From positions 1-37,942 of the forward strand of contig JAFTPO010000033.1 in assembly GCA_017463225.1 (NCBI GenBank): a DNA stretch of 37,942 bases. Reading direction: 5' to 3'. Shown piece after piece: positions 9,729-18,833 of this stretch. The DNA comes from Lachnospiraceae bacterium (GTDB lineage: Bacteria; Bacillota; Clostridia; Lachnospirales; Lachnospiraceae). The notes under the pieces are model-generated. The model was not told where the DNA came from and did not search any database. It was given only the letters and a program-made list of their open reading frames with translations. The position numbers were made by a program, and so were the translations under genes. Position 1 is the first letter of the stretch. Every line of letters begins with the position of its first letter.

Positions 9729-10562
9729 TTAAGCCAAATACTCCTTAAGGGCGTCCTCCCACTGTGGGAATGTAAAATCAGTTGTAAGCTTAAGCATATA
9801 ATTATCAAGCACAGAATAAGCAGGTCTCTTTGCTGGTGTTGGATACTGATCTGTTGTAATGTGATTTACCTTAGCATCCACCCCTGCATACTCAAATATC
9901 TTCTCTGTAAAATCTGCCCATGAGCAATAGCCCTCACAGGTACCATGGAACAGTCCGTAATTCTCTGTTGGTTCTAAAGCATGTATCATCTCAGCTAATG
10001 CCTTTGCGCTTGTTGGAGAACCTATCTGATCACATACAACACTAACCTCTCCCTTTTCCTTTCCTAGTGTAAGCATAGTTTGAACAAAATTCTTACCCTC
10101 ACCGTATAACCATGCAGTTCTTATGATAAAGTACTTGTCGGCAAATTTCTTAACAAATTCCTCACCCTCAAGTTTAGTCTTTCCGTAAGCACCTAAAGGC
10201 GCTACCGGTGAGAACTCATTATATGGCTCTGTGTTTGTACCGTCAAATACGTAATCCGTTGATACATGTATCATCTTAGCACCTACCTTAGTGGCAGCTA
10301 TACTCAAGTTTCTTGGTCCGATAGCATTAATCTTATATGCCAAATCCCACTGAGTCTCGCAAGCATTAACATTTGTGTGAGCTGCACAGTTAATAATAAC
10401 CTCTGGCTTATGCTCCATAACAAAGTTTATAACCTGTTCAACATTTGTAATATCAAGCTCCGCAACATCGGTATTGATAAGCTGAACATCTTCTCCTTCA
10501 TAAACCTTATTTATAGCTCTTCCCAGCTGTCCATTGCAACCTGTTACTAATATCTTCTTCAT
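9729..10562 (-). CDS. rfbD: dTDP-4-dehydrorhamnose reductase
   Basis: RmlD/RfbD performs the last step of dTDP-L-rhamnose synthesis, reducing dTDP-4-keto-rhamnose with NAD(P)H. The 277-residue protein shows the Rossmann motif TGCNGQLG (residues 7-14), INCAAHTNVNACE, VSTDYVFDG and the catalytic YGKTK, then RTAWLYGEGKNFV, all typical of the extended SDR subfamily. The length is normal. It sits 26 bp after the polyprenyl-phosphate sugar transferase. RmlA, RmlB and RmlC are not in the window, so the rest of the pathway must be encoded elsewhere. The product would be rhamnose for a surface polysaccharide. Confidence 0.93.
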   Translation of the reverse strand: MKKILVTGCNGQLGRAINKVYEGEDVQLINTDVAELDITNVEQVINFVMEHKPEVIINCAAHTNVNACETQWDLAYKINAIGPRNLSIAATKVGAKMIHVSTDYVFDGTNTEPYNEFSPVAPLGAYGKTKLEGEEFVKKFADKYFIIRTAWLYGEGKNFVQTMLTLGKEKGEVSVVCDQIGSPTSAKALAEMIHALEPTENYGLFHGTCEGYCSWADFTEKIFEYAGVDAKVNHITTDQYPTPAKRPAYSVLDNYMLKLTTDFTFPQWEDALKEYLA

Positions 10563-10588
10563 AATATATTATCCTCCAAATCAATTTA

Positions 10589-11992
10589 CTACTGTTCCTG
10601 TGCGGTTGTCTCAGTTTGACTCACCGGCACGTATTCTTCAAATATGAATTCTTCTTCCTTCTTAAATGCCTCTGTACTATCCTTTTTCAAAATTACTAAA
10701 GCTGTCTGGAACAAAAGCTTTATGTCAAGCCATAAGCTATATTCTTCTATATACATCAAATCAAGTATAAGCTTATCCTTAGGTGATGTATTATATTTTC
10801 CGGCTATCTGAGCGTAACCTGTTATTCCAGCTTTAACTCTAAGTCTGTACTCAAACTCTGGTAAAACAGATGTATAGTTAAATATGTTGGCAAGCATCTC
10901 TGGTCTTGGGCCTACCACGCTCATATCTCCCTTTAGCACATTTATAAACTGAGGTATCTCATCAATCCTGTACTTTCTTAGAAATTTTCCCACCTTAGTA
11001 ACTCGCTCATCATTTTCTATGACGGAGTAATTCTCAACATCCTCCTTCATAGTTCTAAGCTTGTATACAGAGAAAATCTTTCCTCCTCTGGTTGCACGAT
11101 TCTGTTTAAATATTATACTTCCTCCATCCTCAAGTTTAATGGCAATAGACGCCACAAGGAGTATAGGAGAAGTAACAACAAGTGCAATGGTAGATATAAT
11201 AACATCCGAAACTCTCTTTATAAATTTTTGTTCAAGAGTTAATCCCTTGGTATAATTTCCCAGCATAGAAACATCATCCAAGATTATATGCTTAGCATTT
11301 GTCTCAATTACGTCATGCATATCAGGATTAAAGAATACGTTTTTCATATTTTGATAGCAATATTCAACTATAGAGGTTCTCTCTCTTATAGGAACATCAT
11401 ATATAAACACTGTATCATGCTCATTGATATATTCTTTAAGTTTATCATCCCTATAGTCTGCTATTTTGCATATCTTATACTGTAGCTTATACTTTCTTAT
11501 ACCTCTAATCACTTCATTTAAGCTTCTCTGAGATGACGTAATAATTATACAATCCTCAGGGTCAAATATTGCAAAGTACAGCTTATTTCCTCCATATACA
11601 AATATTAGAATAATAACAAACTGTATTAAGAATATAACAAGCAACAATCCCGGTTGTTCTAACTCGAAGGTTTTATTATTTCTCTCATTTGTGTTCATGA
11701 CAGATAACATCAACATTGAAAGAATGTCTGTAAATACAAATGTCAATATTAATGAATGCATTATTGGCTTGCTTTTTCTCTTACCAATGTCATATCTGCC
11801 ATATATGTTTGCAAACATATATGACATTATAAAATAGGTTGCCAAAACTACACCTGAGGTTCTGGATATATTAAGCAACTGCCAGTTCTTTATGGAATAC
11901 AAACCATAAAATGTCCAAAACAAAGACATATGCATAGTAAGCTTAAGCAAAAACACTATTGAATTTTCAAGCTTTCTAAGTTTTGTTTTCAT
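10589..11992 (-). CDS. Polyprenyl-phosphate sugar-1-phosphate transferase (WbaP/WcaJ type)
   Basis: This membrane enzyme starts surface polysaccharide synthesis by moving a hexose-1-phosphate from a nucleotide sugar to undecaprenyl phosphate. The 467 residues have four N-terminal transmembrane helices (within about residues 8-140), a cytosolic CoA-binding-like middle part, and a fifth hydrophobic segment RVSDVIISTIALVVTSPILL before the catalytic domain. That domain has the conserved FKQNRATRGGKIFSVYKLRTM region, RIDEIPQFINVLKGDMS and VGPRPE. The C-terminal 20 residues are acidic and low complexity. It lies between glmM (18-bp gap) and rfbD, which fits a role in envelope glycan assembly. The sugar transferred cannot be read from sequence. 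Confidence 0.9.
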   Translation of the reverse strand: MKTKLRKLENSIVFLLKLTMHMSLFWTFYGLYSIKNWQLLNISRTSGVVLATYFIMSYMFANIYGRYDIGKRKSKPIMHSLILTFVFTDILSMLMLSVMNTNERNNKTFELEQPGLLLVIFLIQFVIILIFVYGGNKLYFAIFDPEDCIIITSSQRSLNEVIRGIRKYKLQYKICKIADYRDDKLKEYINEHDTVFIYDVPIRERTSIVEYCYQNMKNVFFNPDMHDVIETNAKHIILDDVSMLGNYTKGLTLEQKFIKRVSDVIISTIALVVTSPILLVASIAIKLEDGGSIIFKQNRATRGGKIFSVYKLRTMKEDVENYSVIENDERVTKVGKFLRKYRIDEIPQFINVLKGDMSVVGPRPEMLANIFNYTSVLPEFEYRLRVKAGITGYAQIAGKYNTSPKDKLILDLMYIEEYSLWLDIKLLFQTALVILKKDSTEAFKKEEEFIFEEYVPVSQTETTAQEQ

Positions 11993-12010
11993 GCTATATA
12001 AACATTTCCT

Positions 12011-13369
12011 TTATGCCAGCTGATAACCCTTTGCCTTTATTACATCAACTACTGAGTCAACACATTCCTTGCAGATTGAATCAGTTTCAGCTTCTACCAT
12101 AACTCTAATAAGAGGTTCTGTTCCGCTTTGTCTAAGAAGAATTCTTCCATTATCTCCTAGCTTTTCTTCCACCTTCTTAGCTGCTGCAAGTACATCCTCA
12201 TCACCCATAACTGCTTCCTTGCTACTAACTCTAACATTAACTAAAAGCTGAGGATATATCTTAAGTTCTCTTGTAAGCTCTGATAAGGTTGCTTTGCTCT
12301 CAATCATAGCCTCCATAACCTTCAATGATGTCAACACTCCATCTCCGGTTCTTGCATTCTTAGAGAATATTATATGTCCGCTTTGCTCTCCACCTAGGAT
12401 GTGACCATTCTCCATCATATTCTCATATACATACTTATCGCCTACAGCAGTTTTTTCGTAGGCTATATTCTCCGCATCAAAAGCCTTATATAATCCTAAA
12501 TTTGACATTACTGTAGTAACAACAGTGTTATTATTAAGTCTGCCCTTATCCTTCAAATACTTTCCGCATATATAAAGAATTGCATCACCATCTACCAACT
12601 CGCCATGCTCATTTACTGCCAAACATCTGTCTGCATCACCATCATAAGCAAATCCAACGTCTAATCCATTTTCCTTAACATACGCCTGAAGATGCTCTAT
12701 GTGTGTTGAGCCACAATCTGTGTTAATATTAGTTCCATCAGGTGAATTGTTTATAACATAAGTTTTAGCTCCTAAAGCATCAAACACCGCTTTTGCAACT
12801 GTAGATGCTGCACCATTTGCACAGTCAAGACCCACCTTAAGGTTTTTGAATGCTCTGGTTGGAACTGTCATAAGATAACCTATGTATCTGTTTCTTCCCA
12901 TAGAGTAGTCTGTAGTTCTTCCAATATTCTCCTTAGTTGCAAGTGGTATCTCGGAAATCTCTCCATCGATATACTTCTCGATTTCCTCCTCAACTGATGC
13001 TTCCATCTTAGCACCATGCTTGTTGATTATCTTAATACCATTATCATAGAATGGATTATGGCTGGCTGATATCATAATACCACAATCAAACTCATCAGCT
13101 CTTACAATGTATGATACACTTGGAGTTGGAGTAACGTGCATTAAATATACATCGGCTCCACTAGCTGTAAGACCTGCCACCAATGAATACTCAAACATAT
13201 AGCTTGAACGTCTGGTATCCTTTCCGATTACAACTCTGGCTCTTTCACCATTAGTTTTATCCTTTCCAAAATAGTATCCTAAGTATCTTCCTACCTTATA
13301 TGCATGCTCCACAGTAAGGTCAACATTAGCCTCACCTCTAAAGCCATCAGTTCCAAAATATTTACCCAT
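12011..13369 (-). CDS. glmM: Phosphoglucosamine mutase
   Basis: GlmM interconverts glucosamine-6-phosphate and glucosamine-1-phosphate, the step leading to UDP-GlcNAc for peptidoglycan. At 452 residues it has normal length. It begins MGKYFGTDGFRGEANV, carries the phosphoserine loop ISASHNPFYDNGIK (Ser103), the metal loop AYDGDADRCLAV, the sugar loop GGEQSGHIIF and the C-terminal phosphate-binding RQSGTEPLIRVMVE. AAGGAG lies upstream of the ATG. It is the first gene of a three-gene operon with the sugar transferase and rfbD and is separated from the preceding lipid kinase gene by a terminator. Confidence 0.96.
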   Translation of the reverse strand: MGKYFGTDGFRGEANVDLTVEHAYKVGRYLGYYFGKDKTNGERARVVIGKDTRRSSYMFEYSLVAGLTASGADVYLMHVTPTPSVSYIVRADEFDCGIMISASHNPFYDNGIKIINKHGAKMEASVEEEIEKYIDGEISEIPLATKENIGRTTDYSMGRNRYIGYLMTVPTRAFKNLKVGLDCANGAASTVAKAVFDALGAKTYVINNSPDGTNINTDCGSTHIEHLQAYVKENGLDVGFAYDGDADRCLAVNEHGELVDGDAILYICGKYLKDKGRLNNNTVVTTVMSNLGLYKAFDAENIAYEKTAVGDKYVYENMMENGHILGGEQSGHIIFSKNARTGDGVLTSLKVMEAMIESKATLSELTRELKIYPQLLVNVRVSSKEAVMGDEDVLAAAKKVEEKLGDNGRILLRQSGTEPLIRVMVEAETDSICKECVDSVVDVIKAKGYQLA

Positions 13370-13438
13370 TCACATAGTCTCCTTATGTCTAAACATTATT
13401 AGTTCAATTATATTCCATATCGATGAAAAAGTAAAGCA

Positions 13439-13477
13439 AAAGCCCTGATATGAACTATTAAGTCACATCAGAGCTTT
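13439..13477 (-). terminator. Terminator after the lipid kinase gene
   Basis: A 15-bp stem between 13439-13453 and 13463-13477 contains two mismatches on the plus strand. On the minus strand both become G-U pairs, and the hairpin is followed by a T-rich run. That orientation signal assigns it to the que-folE-kinase transcript. Confidence 0.85.
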
Positions 13478-13502
13478 ATAATAATTCTTTATTTTTTTAT
13501 TT

Positions 13503-14522
13503 CTAACTATCCTCTGCCATAGAATCCAAAATATCCTCTTGGTCAAATATTTCATCATCGTTTTCTTCTACATCGCTATGGTCCTGTGTAGCTGCATATT
13601 GACTTTGATAGTCTGTCTGGTCATAACCTGCATCTAGGTATATACCGAAGGCCTGTTTAACATTCTCTATTACAGCTACCTTCTTATTACCTCCAAACTC
13701 TCCATCTATAGTCCAAGGTATATCCTCATCACATTCTATTACTATCCTGCTTGCTTTACATGAATAGAACATAGGATTCGTGTCATCAATATCATTAGTT
13801 AAAAACGCCGTTAATACCTGTCTCAGCTCTTCTACAGTGTGTGGCATTTTAACCATCAGACAGTCAAACTTGCCATCGTCTAATATAACATGCTTTGCAC
13901 CTCTTATCTTAAAGCCCGCCACAGAAAACGAATTGGTAATCATAACATAAATGTACTCTCCGGTAACCAAGGCTCCATCAAGCTGAGCTTTAATATTATA
14001 TGGCTTGAAATCAGTTATATTTTTCACAGCTTCAACTACGTAAGCAGCATGCCCCATATATTTCTTCAAATTCTGATTTGTTGAATAAGAAACATCTGTG
14101 AAAAGTCCAAATGCTGCAATGTACACAAAGAACTTATCATCCAGTTTACCAATATCTAAGGTCTTTAACTCTCCGTTTACAATTTGAGTTGCTGCCTCTG
14201 CCGGCTTTCTGGATAATCCCACACTTCTGGCAAAATCATTAGTAGTTCCAACAGGAATATACCCTATAGGTACCTTTTTCTCTCCCATCTGCATATATCC
14301 ACATACAGTATTCTCTAGTGTGCCATCTCCCCCTGCGCACACTATAAGATCATAATCTGCTCCATCCGCAACAACCTTCTTCTCCGCATCCTCAGGACCA
14401 GTAGTAGGGTAAGTTGTAACCTCATACCCTGCTTCAGAAAATGTTACTATAATATCCAAGATATCTGTCTTAATTGCAGATTTACCTGCCTTTGGATTAA
14501 TGATAAAAAGTAATTTCTTCAT
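13503..14522 (-). CDS. Diacylglycerol/lipid kinase family protein (YegS/BmrU-like)
   Basis: A 339-residue lipid kinase of the DAGK-catalytic family, expected to phosphorylate diacylglycerol or a related lipid with ATP at the inner membrane face and so recycle lipids from envelope turnover. It has LLFIINPKAGK at the start, the nucleotide loop VCAGGDGTLENTV and PVGTTNDFARSVGLSRKP. The ATG at 14522 is preferred to the GTG at 14529-14531 because the GGGGTG ribosome binding site overlaps that GTG. The last 40 residues are very acidic and look like a non-conserved tail. The substrate cannot be told. It is the last gene of the queuosine-precursor operon with no obvious functional link. Confidence 0.88.
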   Translation of the reverse strand: MKKLLFIINPKAGKSAIKTDILDIIVTFSEAGYEVTTYPTTGPEDAEKKVVADGADYDLIVCAGGDGTLENTVCGYMQMGEKKVPIGYIPVGTTNDFARSVGLSRKPAEAATQIVNGELKTLDIGKLDDKFFVYIAAFGLFTDVSYSTNQNLKKYMGHAAYVVEAVKNITDFKPYNIKAQLDGALVTGEYIYVMITNSFSVAGFKIRGAKHVILDDGKFDCLMVKMPHTVEELRQVLTAFLTNDIDDTNPMFYSCKASRIVIECDEDIPWTIDGEFGGNKKVAVIENVKQAFGIYLDAGYDQTDYQSQYAATQDHSDVEENDDEIFDQEDILDSMAEDS

Positions 14523-14551
14523 AAATATCACCCCAAGCTTTACTCAATTGC

Positions 14552-15208
14552 TTACCTACGCTTTAAATATGCGTCTAAGCCCTTCTTTCTCAACTTACAG
14601 GCCGGACACTCCCCGCATCCGTCACCTTTTACACCATTGTAACAGGTAAGAGTCATTTCCCTAACTATGTCAAATCCACCTAGCTTATCACTAAGCTCCC
14701 ATGTCTCCTCTTTATCAATCCACATCAATGGAGTTATTATATCAAAATCATAATCCATTGCCAAGTTAAGAGTTGTATTAAGTGATTTAATAAACACATC
14801 TCTACAATCCGGATATCCTGAAAAATCACTTTGAGATACACCCGTTATGATATCACTTATTCCCCTAACCTTTGCAAATATGGCTACAAATGTTAAAAAT
14901 ACCATATTTCTCCCCTCAACAAAGGAATTTGGGGTTCCCTCAGCAGGTGCATCTTTATCAACCTCTATATCCTCTCTTGTAAGAGAATTTGGCGCAAGCT
15001 GATTAAGAAGACTCATATCCATTATTATATGCTCAACATTTAGTTTTTTGCAAATCTCTCCGGCACACTCAAGCTCTAATACATGTCTTTGACCATAATC
15101 AAAGGATACTGCATAAACCTTATCATATTTCTTCATAGCCCAAAGCAAACAGGTAGTACTATCCTGACCACCACTAAATACAACCACTGCCTCATTCTTA
15201 TTCTTCAT
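14552..15208 (-). CDS. queC: 7-cyano-7-deazaguanine (preQ0) synthase
   Basis: QueC converts 7-carboxy-7-deazaguanine to preQ0 using ATP and ammonia. The 218-residue protein shows the PP-loop [14 protein letters not shown] (S12-GGxDS), FDYGQRH, and the C-terminal zinc cysteines in [23 protein letters not shown] lies before the ATG, 11 bp after folE. Together with queD, queE and folE it gives a full GTP-to-preQ0 route. queF (preQ0 to preQ1) and tgt are not in this window. Confidence 0.96.
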   Translation of the reverse strand: MKNKNEAVVVFSGGQDSTTCLLWAMKKYDKVYAVSFDYGQRHVLELECAGEICKKLNVEHIIMDMSLLNQLAPNSLTREDIEVDKDAPAEGTPNSFVEGRNMVFLTFVAIFAKVRGISDIITGVSQSDFSGYPDCRDVFIKSLNTTLNLAMDYDFDIITPLMWIDKEETWELSDKLGGFDIVREMTLTCYNGVKGDGCGECPACKLRKKGLDAYLKRR

Positions 15209-15219
15209 AGTCTTCCTCC

Positions 15220-15798
15220 CTACTTAAGCATCATCATAAGTCTGTTCTGTAACCCTGCATCTTCCTTAAACTTTCCATTTAATGTAGTGGTAACTGTTTT
15301 AGCGCCCTTGCTTTTTATTCCTCTGGCAGTCATACAGCTATGACAGCCTTCTATGATTACAGCCACATCATTAGATCCTGTTGCCTTGGACATAACATAA
15401 GCTATATCTGTACCTATTCTTTCCTGAAGCTGTAACCTTTTTGCAACCATCTCAGCTATTCTGGCAATCTTACTAAGTCCAATCACCTTTCCATGAGGAA
15501 TATAGGCAACAGAAACCTTCATATCATACATAAGCGCCATATGGTGCTCACAATAGCTAAACACTTCTATATCTTTAACTAAAACCATATCCTCAGAAGC
15601 TTCCCCTGGCTGTTCAAAGGATTTATCAAACATGGCCGCTATTTCATCGTTGCTATAATTCATACCCTCAAAGACCTCCTCGTACATACGAGCAACTCTG
15701 TCAGGAGTATCCTTAAGTCCCTCTCTATCAGGATCATCTCCTAATGCTATTAATATTCCCTTTATATGTTCTCTTATTGCTTCCTTATCTATTGCCAT
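15220..15798 (-). CDS. folE: GTP cyclohydrolase I (FolE1 type)
   Basis: The enzyme converts GTP to 7,8-dihydroneopterin triphosphate, shared by folate and queuosine synthesis. The 192 residues include the zinc ligands Cys83 and His86 (YCEHHM) and Cys155 (HSCMTARG), as well as the [11 protein letters not shown] helix typical of the zinc-dependent FolE1 family. It starts 1 bp after queE and is followed 11 bp later by queC. Its place inside the que operon suggests it mainly supplies QueD here, though it would also serve folate. No other folate gene is adjacent. Confidence 0.96.
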   Translation of the reverse strand: MAIDKEAIREHIKGILIALGDDPDREGLKDTPDRVARMYEEVFEGMNYSNDEIAAMFDKSFEQPGEASEDMVLVKDIEVFSYCEHHMALMYDMKVSVAYIPHGKVIGLSKIARIAEMVAKRLQLQERIGTDIAYVMSKATGSNDVAVIIEGCHSCMTARGIKSKGAKTVTTTLNGKFKEDAGLQNRLMMMLK

Positions 15799-15799
15799 G

Positions 15800-16468
15800 T
15801 TAAACTCCCTTTCTATTCGGATCCCAGATATACTTATGCATCTGTAGCTGTAGCTTTACCTTATTCAAGTTATGCTCTATCATATAATTTACAATATCCT
15901 CTGGCTTTATAACACCAAATGAGGAGCTAAGATATACTGCAACCTTATCCGTCAAACTATTTTCCTCAATTATTTCTCTTGCTTTATCCAAATCCCCTTG
16001 GTCTGATACCACGAATTTTACTGTATCCTGTGTCCTAATAAGGTCATAATTTTCCATAACCATCATATGATTCATTTTACTGCCAGGTAATTTATAGTCA
16101 AGGGTAAATGTAACATTATCCCCTATATCTATGTAGTCCTTTAATGAAACTGCACCGTTAGTTTCTACTTCAATTCTTAAGCTCTTATCTTTTGACAGAA
16201 GCTTAATTAATCTACCTATATTTTCCTGAAGTAGGGGTTCTCCACCAGTAAGTGTTATATTATTAACATTCTGCTCTTTAATATAAGCGTATATTTCCTC
16301 CTCGCTTAATATCTCATATGGCACATTTACCTCATTTGCCCATCTTGTATCACAGTATGAGCAATTCAAATTACAGCCTGCGAATCTTATAAATGCAGCT
16401 AATTCACCTGCACATCTTCCCTCTCCATTAATGCTTATGAACTTTTCAACAACCTTAAATCTTCCCAT
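15800..16468 (-). CDS. queE: 7-carboxy-7-deazaguanine synthase (radical SAM)
   Basis: QueE rearranges 6-carboxytetrahydropterin to 7-carboxy-7-deazaguanine. The 222-residue protein has the radical-SAM cysteines C32-x3-C36-x2-C39 in [15 protein letters not shown], the preceding [20 protein letters not shown] typical of QueE, and LTGGEPLLQ (the GGE motif contacting S-adenosylmethionine). Length fits the family. It follows queD by about 20 bp and nearly abuts folE. Confidence 0.95.
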   Translation of the reverse strand: MGRFKVVEKFISINGEGRCAGELAAFIRFAGCNLNCSYCDTRWANEVNVPYEILSEEEIYAYIKEQNVNNITLTGGEPLLQENIGRLIKLLSKDKSLRIEVETNGAVSLKDYIDIGDNVTFTLDYKLPGSKMNHMMVMENYDLIRTQDTVKFVVSDQGDLDKAREIIEENSLTDKVAVYLSSSFGVIKPEDIVNYMIEHNLNKVKLQLQMHKYIWDPNRKGV

Positions 16469-16487
16469 ATTATACTCACTTTATTAT

Positions 16488-16907
16488 TTATTCACTATAT
16501 GTGGCACAGTTATTTGGAGTCTCATACACCGTAGACCTGGCAACTCTATATCCCTTGTTAGTCATCATATCATAGAAATATTTAGCAAATTTCTCTGCAG
16601 TCGGGCGAAAATCCACCTGAATAATTCTAAAATTTTCTTCTGATAGTGCTTCCATAGTTTTTGCCTTAAGACTTCCCTCCTCAATAATCAGTGAGTGGTC
16701 CAAATAATCCACTAGTTCCCCTAAGTCAGACTTTAAGGTAGAAAAATCAACTATCATACCTCTACACTGACCGTCTGTATCTAATTGTTCTCTGGCAACC
16801 TCAATCTCCACAGTCCATCTATGACCATGAATATTTGAACACTTGCCCTCATATCCCTTTAAAAAGTGTGCGCTGTCGAAGCTGGCACTTGTCTTTAAGG
16901 TGTACAT
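16488..16907 (-). CDS. queD: 6-carboxy-5,6,7,8-tetrahydropterin synthase
   Basis: QueD converts dihydroneopterin triphosphate to 6-carboxytetrahydropterin. The 139-residue protein has the zinc histidines His14 (FDSAHFL), His27 and His29 (NIHGHRW), catalytic Cys23, and the LDHSLI segment holding a catalytic histidine. AAGGAGG precedes the ATG. It is the first gene of queD-queE-folE-queC. It is preceded by a GC-rich structured leader of about 110 bases, described separately, which may regulate the operon. Confidence 0.95.
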   Translation of the reverse strand: MYTLKTSASFDSAHFLKGYEGKCSNIHGHRWTVEIEVAREQLDTDGQCRGMIVDFSTLKSDLGELVDYLDHSLIIEEGSLKAKTMEALSEENFRIIQVDFRPTAEKFAKYFYDMMTNKGYRVARSTVYETPNNCATYSE

Positions 16908-16941
16908 AGTTTTTTCCTCCTTGTTGGCTTCCTGATAAGAG

Positions 16942-17053
16942 GCGGCAATGATACATATTGGCCGGCCTGCCTAGGGTGGGTCCACGCTGACACTTAAAAC
17001 GGTCAGCTTAGTCCCCACCCTGTCGCGGCCGGAATAAAGGAATTTGGTGCCGC
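16942..17053 (-). promoter_or_regulatory. GC-rich structured leader RNA before queD, class not recognised
   Basis: On the minus strand, between the thrC terminator and queD, three nested helices can be drawn. Outer: 17027-17032 with 16962-16967 (CCGGCC/GGCCGG). Middle: 17014-17021 with 16973-16980 (AGGGTGGG/CCCACCCT). Inner: 17002-17007 with 16986-16991 (GCTGAC/GTCAGC), closing a 10-base loop. They are separated by asymmetric internal loops (GCGAC/AGGCA and GACTAA/GTGGA). A further 6-bp pairing, 17048-17053 with 16942-16947, could close the whole. It stands out by GC content in an AT-rich genome. I do not recognise a preQ1-I, preQ1-II or tetrahydrofolate riboswitch core in it. Its position about 20 bases before the ribosome binding site suggests a cis-regulatory RNA; this is inference. 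Confidence 0.5.
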
Positions 17054-17084
17054 ACCTATATATAATAATCCTTATTAACAAAAA

Positions 17085-17112
17085 CCCCGCAAGTAGGATT
17101 CTACTTACGGGG
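17085..17112 (-). terminator. Terminator downstream of thrC
   Basis: The stem CCCCG-N-AAGTAG with its complement has a 4-base loop. The one mismatch on the plus strand is a G-U pair on the minus strand, and the minus strand continues with GGGGTTTTTG. It lies about 140 bp after the thrC stop. The 3' untranslated stretch between (17113-17252) holds only weak hairpins such as GTGTT/AACAC near the stop. Confidence 0.85.
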
Positions 17113-17252
17113 CTAATACTCATATACAAGAATACAACTATGTGTATCCTTATGCCTTATAAATAGTCCTGGTTTTGTTTATAGACAGGATGGTACAAAC
17201 GAACTGTCTTATTATTTGTATTCTGTGTTCTACAAAACACGAAGCGCTAATC

Positions 17253-18740
17253 TTATACTCCAAGAAATTCCTTAACTACCTTAAGCATGTCTTCCTTGTC
17301 ACATACTGTGTTGTGACGAACAGGAGCTGTTCTAATGTCCTCGATAGCCTGTGGAACCTTTACACCTGAGAGACGGTTAAGCTCATCTACAAGGTCAAAG
17401 TCGCTCTGCTTGTCATACTCAGCGTCAATAGAGTTCATAACACTTCTTGTAAACTTATATGGGCTTGCTGTTGAAGCGATAACTGTAGGAGTTGTATCTC
17501 CTGTTGCAGCCACATACTTATCATATACATTTGCAGCAACCGCAGTATGAGTATCCATAATGTAGTTGTCTGACTCATACACCTTCTTAATTGTAGCTGA
17601 TGTCTCAGCCTCAGATGCATAGTTTCCGTAGAAGCTTGCAAGATTTGCCTTCATATCATCAGTGATTGTATACTCGCCCTTGCTATTTAATGCTAACATA
17701 AGCTCCTTATTCTTAGCAGCATCATTTCCAGCTATCTTGTAGATAAGTCTCTCAAGGTTACTTGAGATAAGTATATCCATAGATGGTGATGTTGTAAGAA
17801 TGAAATCTCTATTTCTATTATAGCTTCCTGTCTCAAAGAAGTCATATAATACCTTGTTCTCGTTTGAAGCACAGATAAACTTAGCTATAGGAAGTCCCAT
17901 CTCCTTAGCATAGTAAGCTGCAAGGATATTACCGAAGTTTCCTGTTGGAACTACTACATTAATCTTGTCACCAGCCTTAATATCTCCATTTGCCACAAGT
18001 CTAGTGTATGCATATACATAGTAAACCATCTGTGGAACAAGACGTCCAATGTTGATAGAGTTAGCTGATGAGAACTGATATCCCTTAGTTGCAAGGTAAT
18101 TATTAAGCTCTACATCTGAGAACATATTCTTAACGCCTGTCTGAGCATCATCAAAGTTACCTGTGATACCAACTACAAATGTGTTGTCACCCTTCTGAGT
18201 AACCATCTGCTTCTCCTGAATTGGACTAACACCATTCTTAGGGTAAAATACTATAATCTTAGTACCAGGAACATCTGCAAAGCCTGCAAGTGCGGCCTTA
18301 CCAGTATCACCTGATGTAGCTGTAAGAATTACTATTTCATTCTCCACATTATTCTTCTTAGCTGATGTAGTTAAAAGATATGGAAGAATTGAAAGTGCCA
18401 TATCCTTAAATGCTATAGTTGAACCATGGAATAGCTCTAAGTAGTATGCCCCAGCCTTCTTAACAAGTGGTGCAATCTCCTTAGTATCAAACTTATCATC
18501 ATATGCGCTGTTAATACAGTGCATTAACTCTTCCTCTGTAAAGTCAGTAAGCATAAGCTTCATAACATTGTATGCCACCTGACGATAATCCATCTTTGAA
18601 AGCTCCTCTAATGATACATCAAAGGCAGGGATGCTGTCTGGTACAAAAAGACCACCCTCGTTAGCAAGTCCCTTTAAAATAGCCATTGATGCTGTAGCTG
18701 TCTCATTAGAATTTCTAGTACTTTTGTATATTAATTCCAT
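17253..18740 (-). CDS. thrC: Threonine synthase
   Basis: ThrC turns O-phosphohomoserine into threonine using pyridoxal phosphate. The 495-residue protein begins MELIYKSTRNSNE, has YLELFHGSTIAFKDMALS with the PLP lysine, TATSGDTGKAALAGF, VVPTGNFGNILAAYYAKEMG (phosphate loop) and ASTASPYKF. The length near 495 matches the longer type found in Clostridia. It is monocistronic, with its own promoter (18784-18812) and a distant terminator; other threonine genes are not adjacent. Confidence 0.96.
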   Translation of the reverse strand: MELIYKSTRNSNETATASMAILKGLANEGGLFVPDSIPAFDVSLEELSKMDYRQVAYNVMKLMLTDFTEEELMHCINSAYDDKFDTKEIAPLVKKAGAYYLELFHGSTIAFKDMALSILPYLLTTSAKKNNVENEIVILTATSGDTGKAALAGFADVPGTKIIVFYPKNGVSPIQEKQMVTQKGDNTFVVGITGNFDDAQTGVKNMFSDVELNNYLATKGYQFSSANSINIGRLVPQMVYYVYAYTRLVANGDIKAGDKINVVVPTGNFGNILAAYYAKEMGLPIAKFICASNENKVLYDFFETGSYNRNRDFILTTSPSMDILISSNLERLIYKIAGNDAAKNKELMLALNSKGEYTITDDMKANLASFYGNYASEAETSATIKKVYESDNYIMDTHTAVAANVYDKYVAATGDTTPTVIASTASPYKFTRSVMNSIDAEYDKQSDFDLVDELNRLSGVKVPQAIEDIRTAPVRHNTVCDKEDMLKVVKEFLGV

Positions 18741-18783
18741 ATCTAATACTCCTCATTTATGTTCTTTTATAATTTCCTAAAGG

Positions 18784-18812
18784 ATAATAACACATCAAAT
18801 AGTTAAAAACAA
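18784..18812 (-). promoter_or_regulatory. Sigma-A type promoter of thrC
   Basis: On the minus strand TTGTTT (18807-18812) and TATTAT (18784-18789) are separated by 17 bp and stand about 45 bp before the thrC start. Confidence 0.65.
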
Positions 18813-18833
18813 GTGATATTACCTTATTTTACC

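Noticed and set aside
16942-17053. Known tetrahydrofolate, preQ1-I or preQ1-II riboswitch, SRP RNA or 6S RNA
   Set aside because: The conserved core sequences of these RNAs, as I recall them, are not present; preQ1-III could not be judged from memory and is left as a test.
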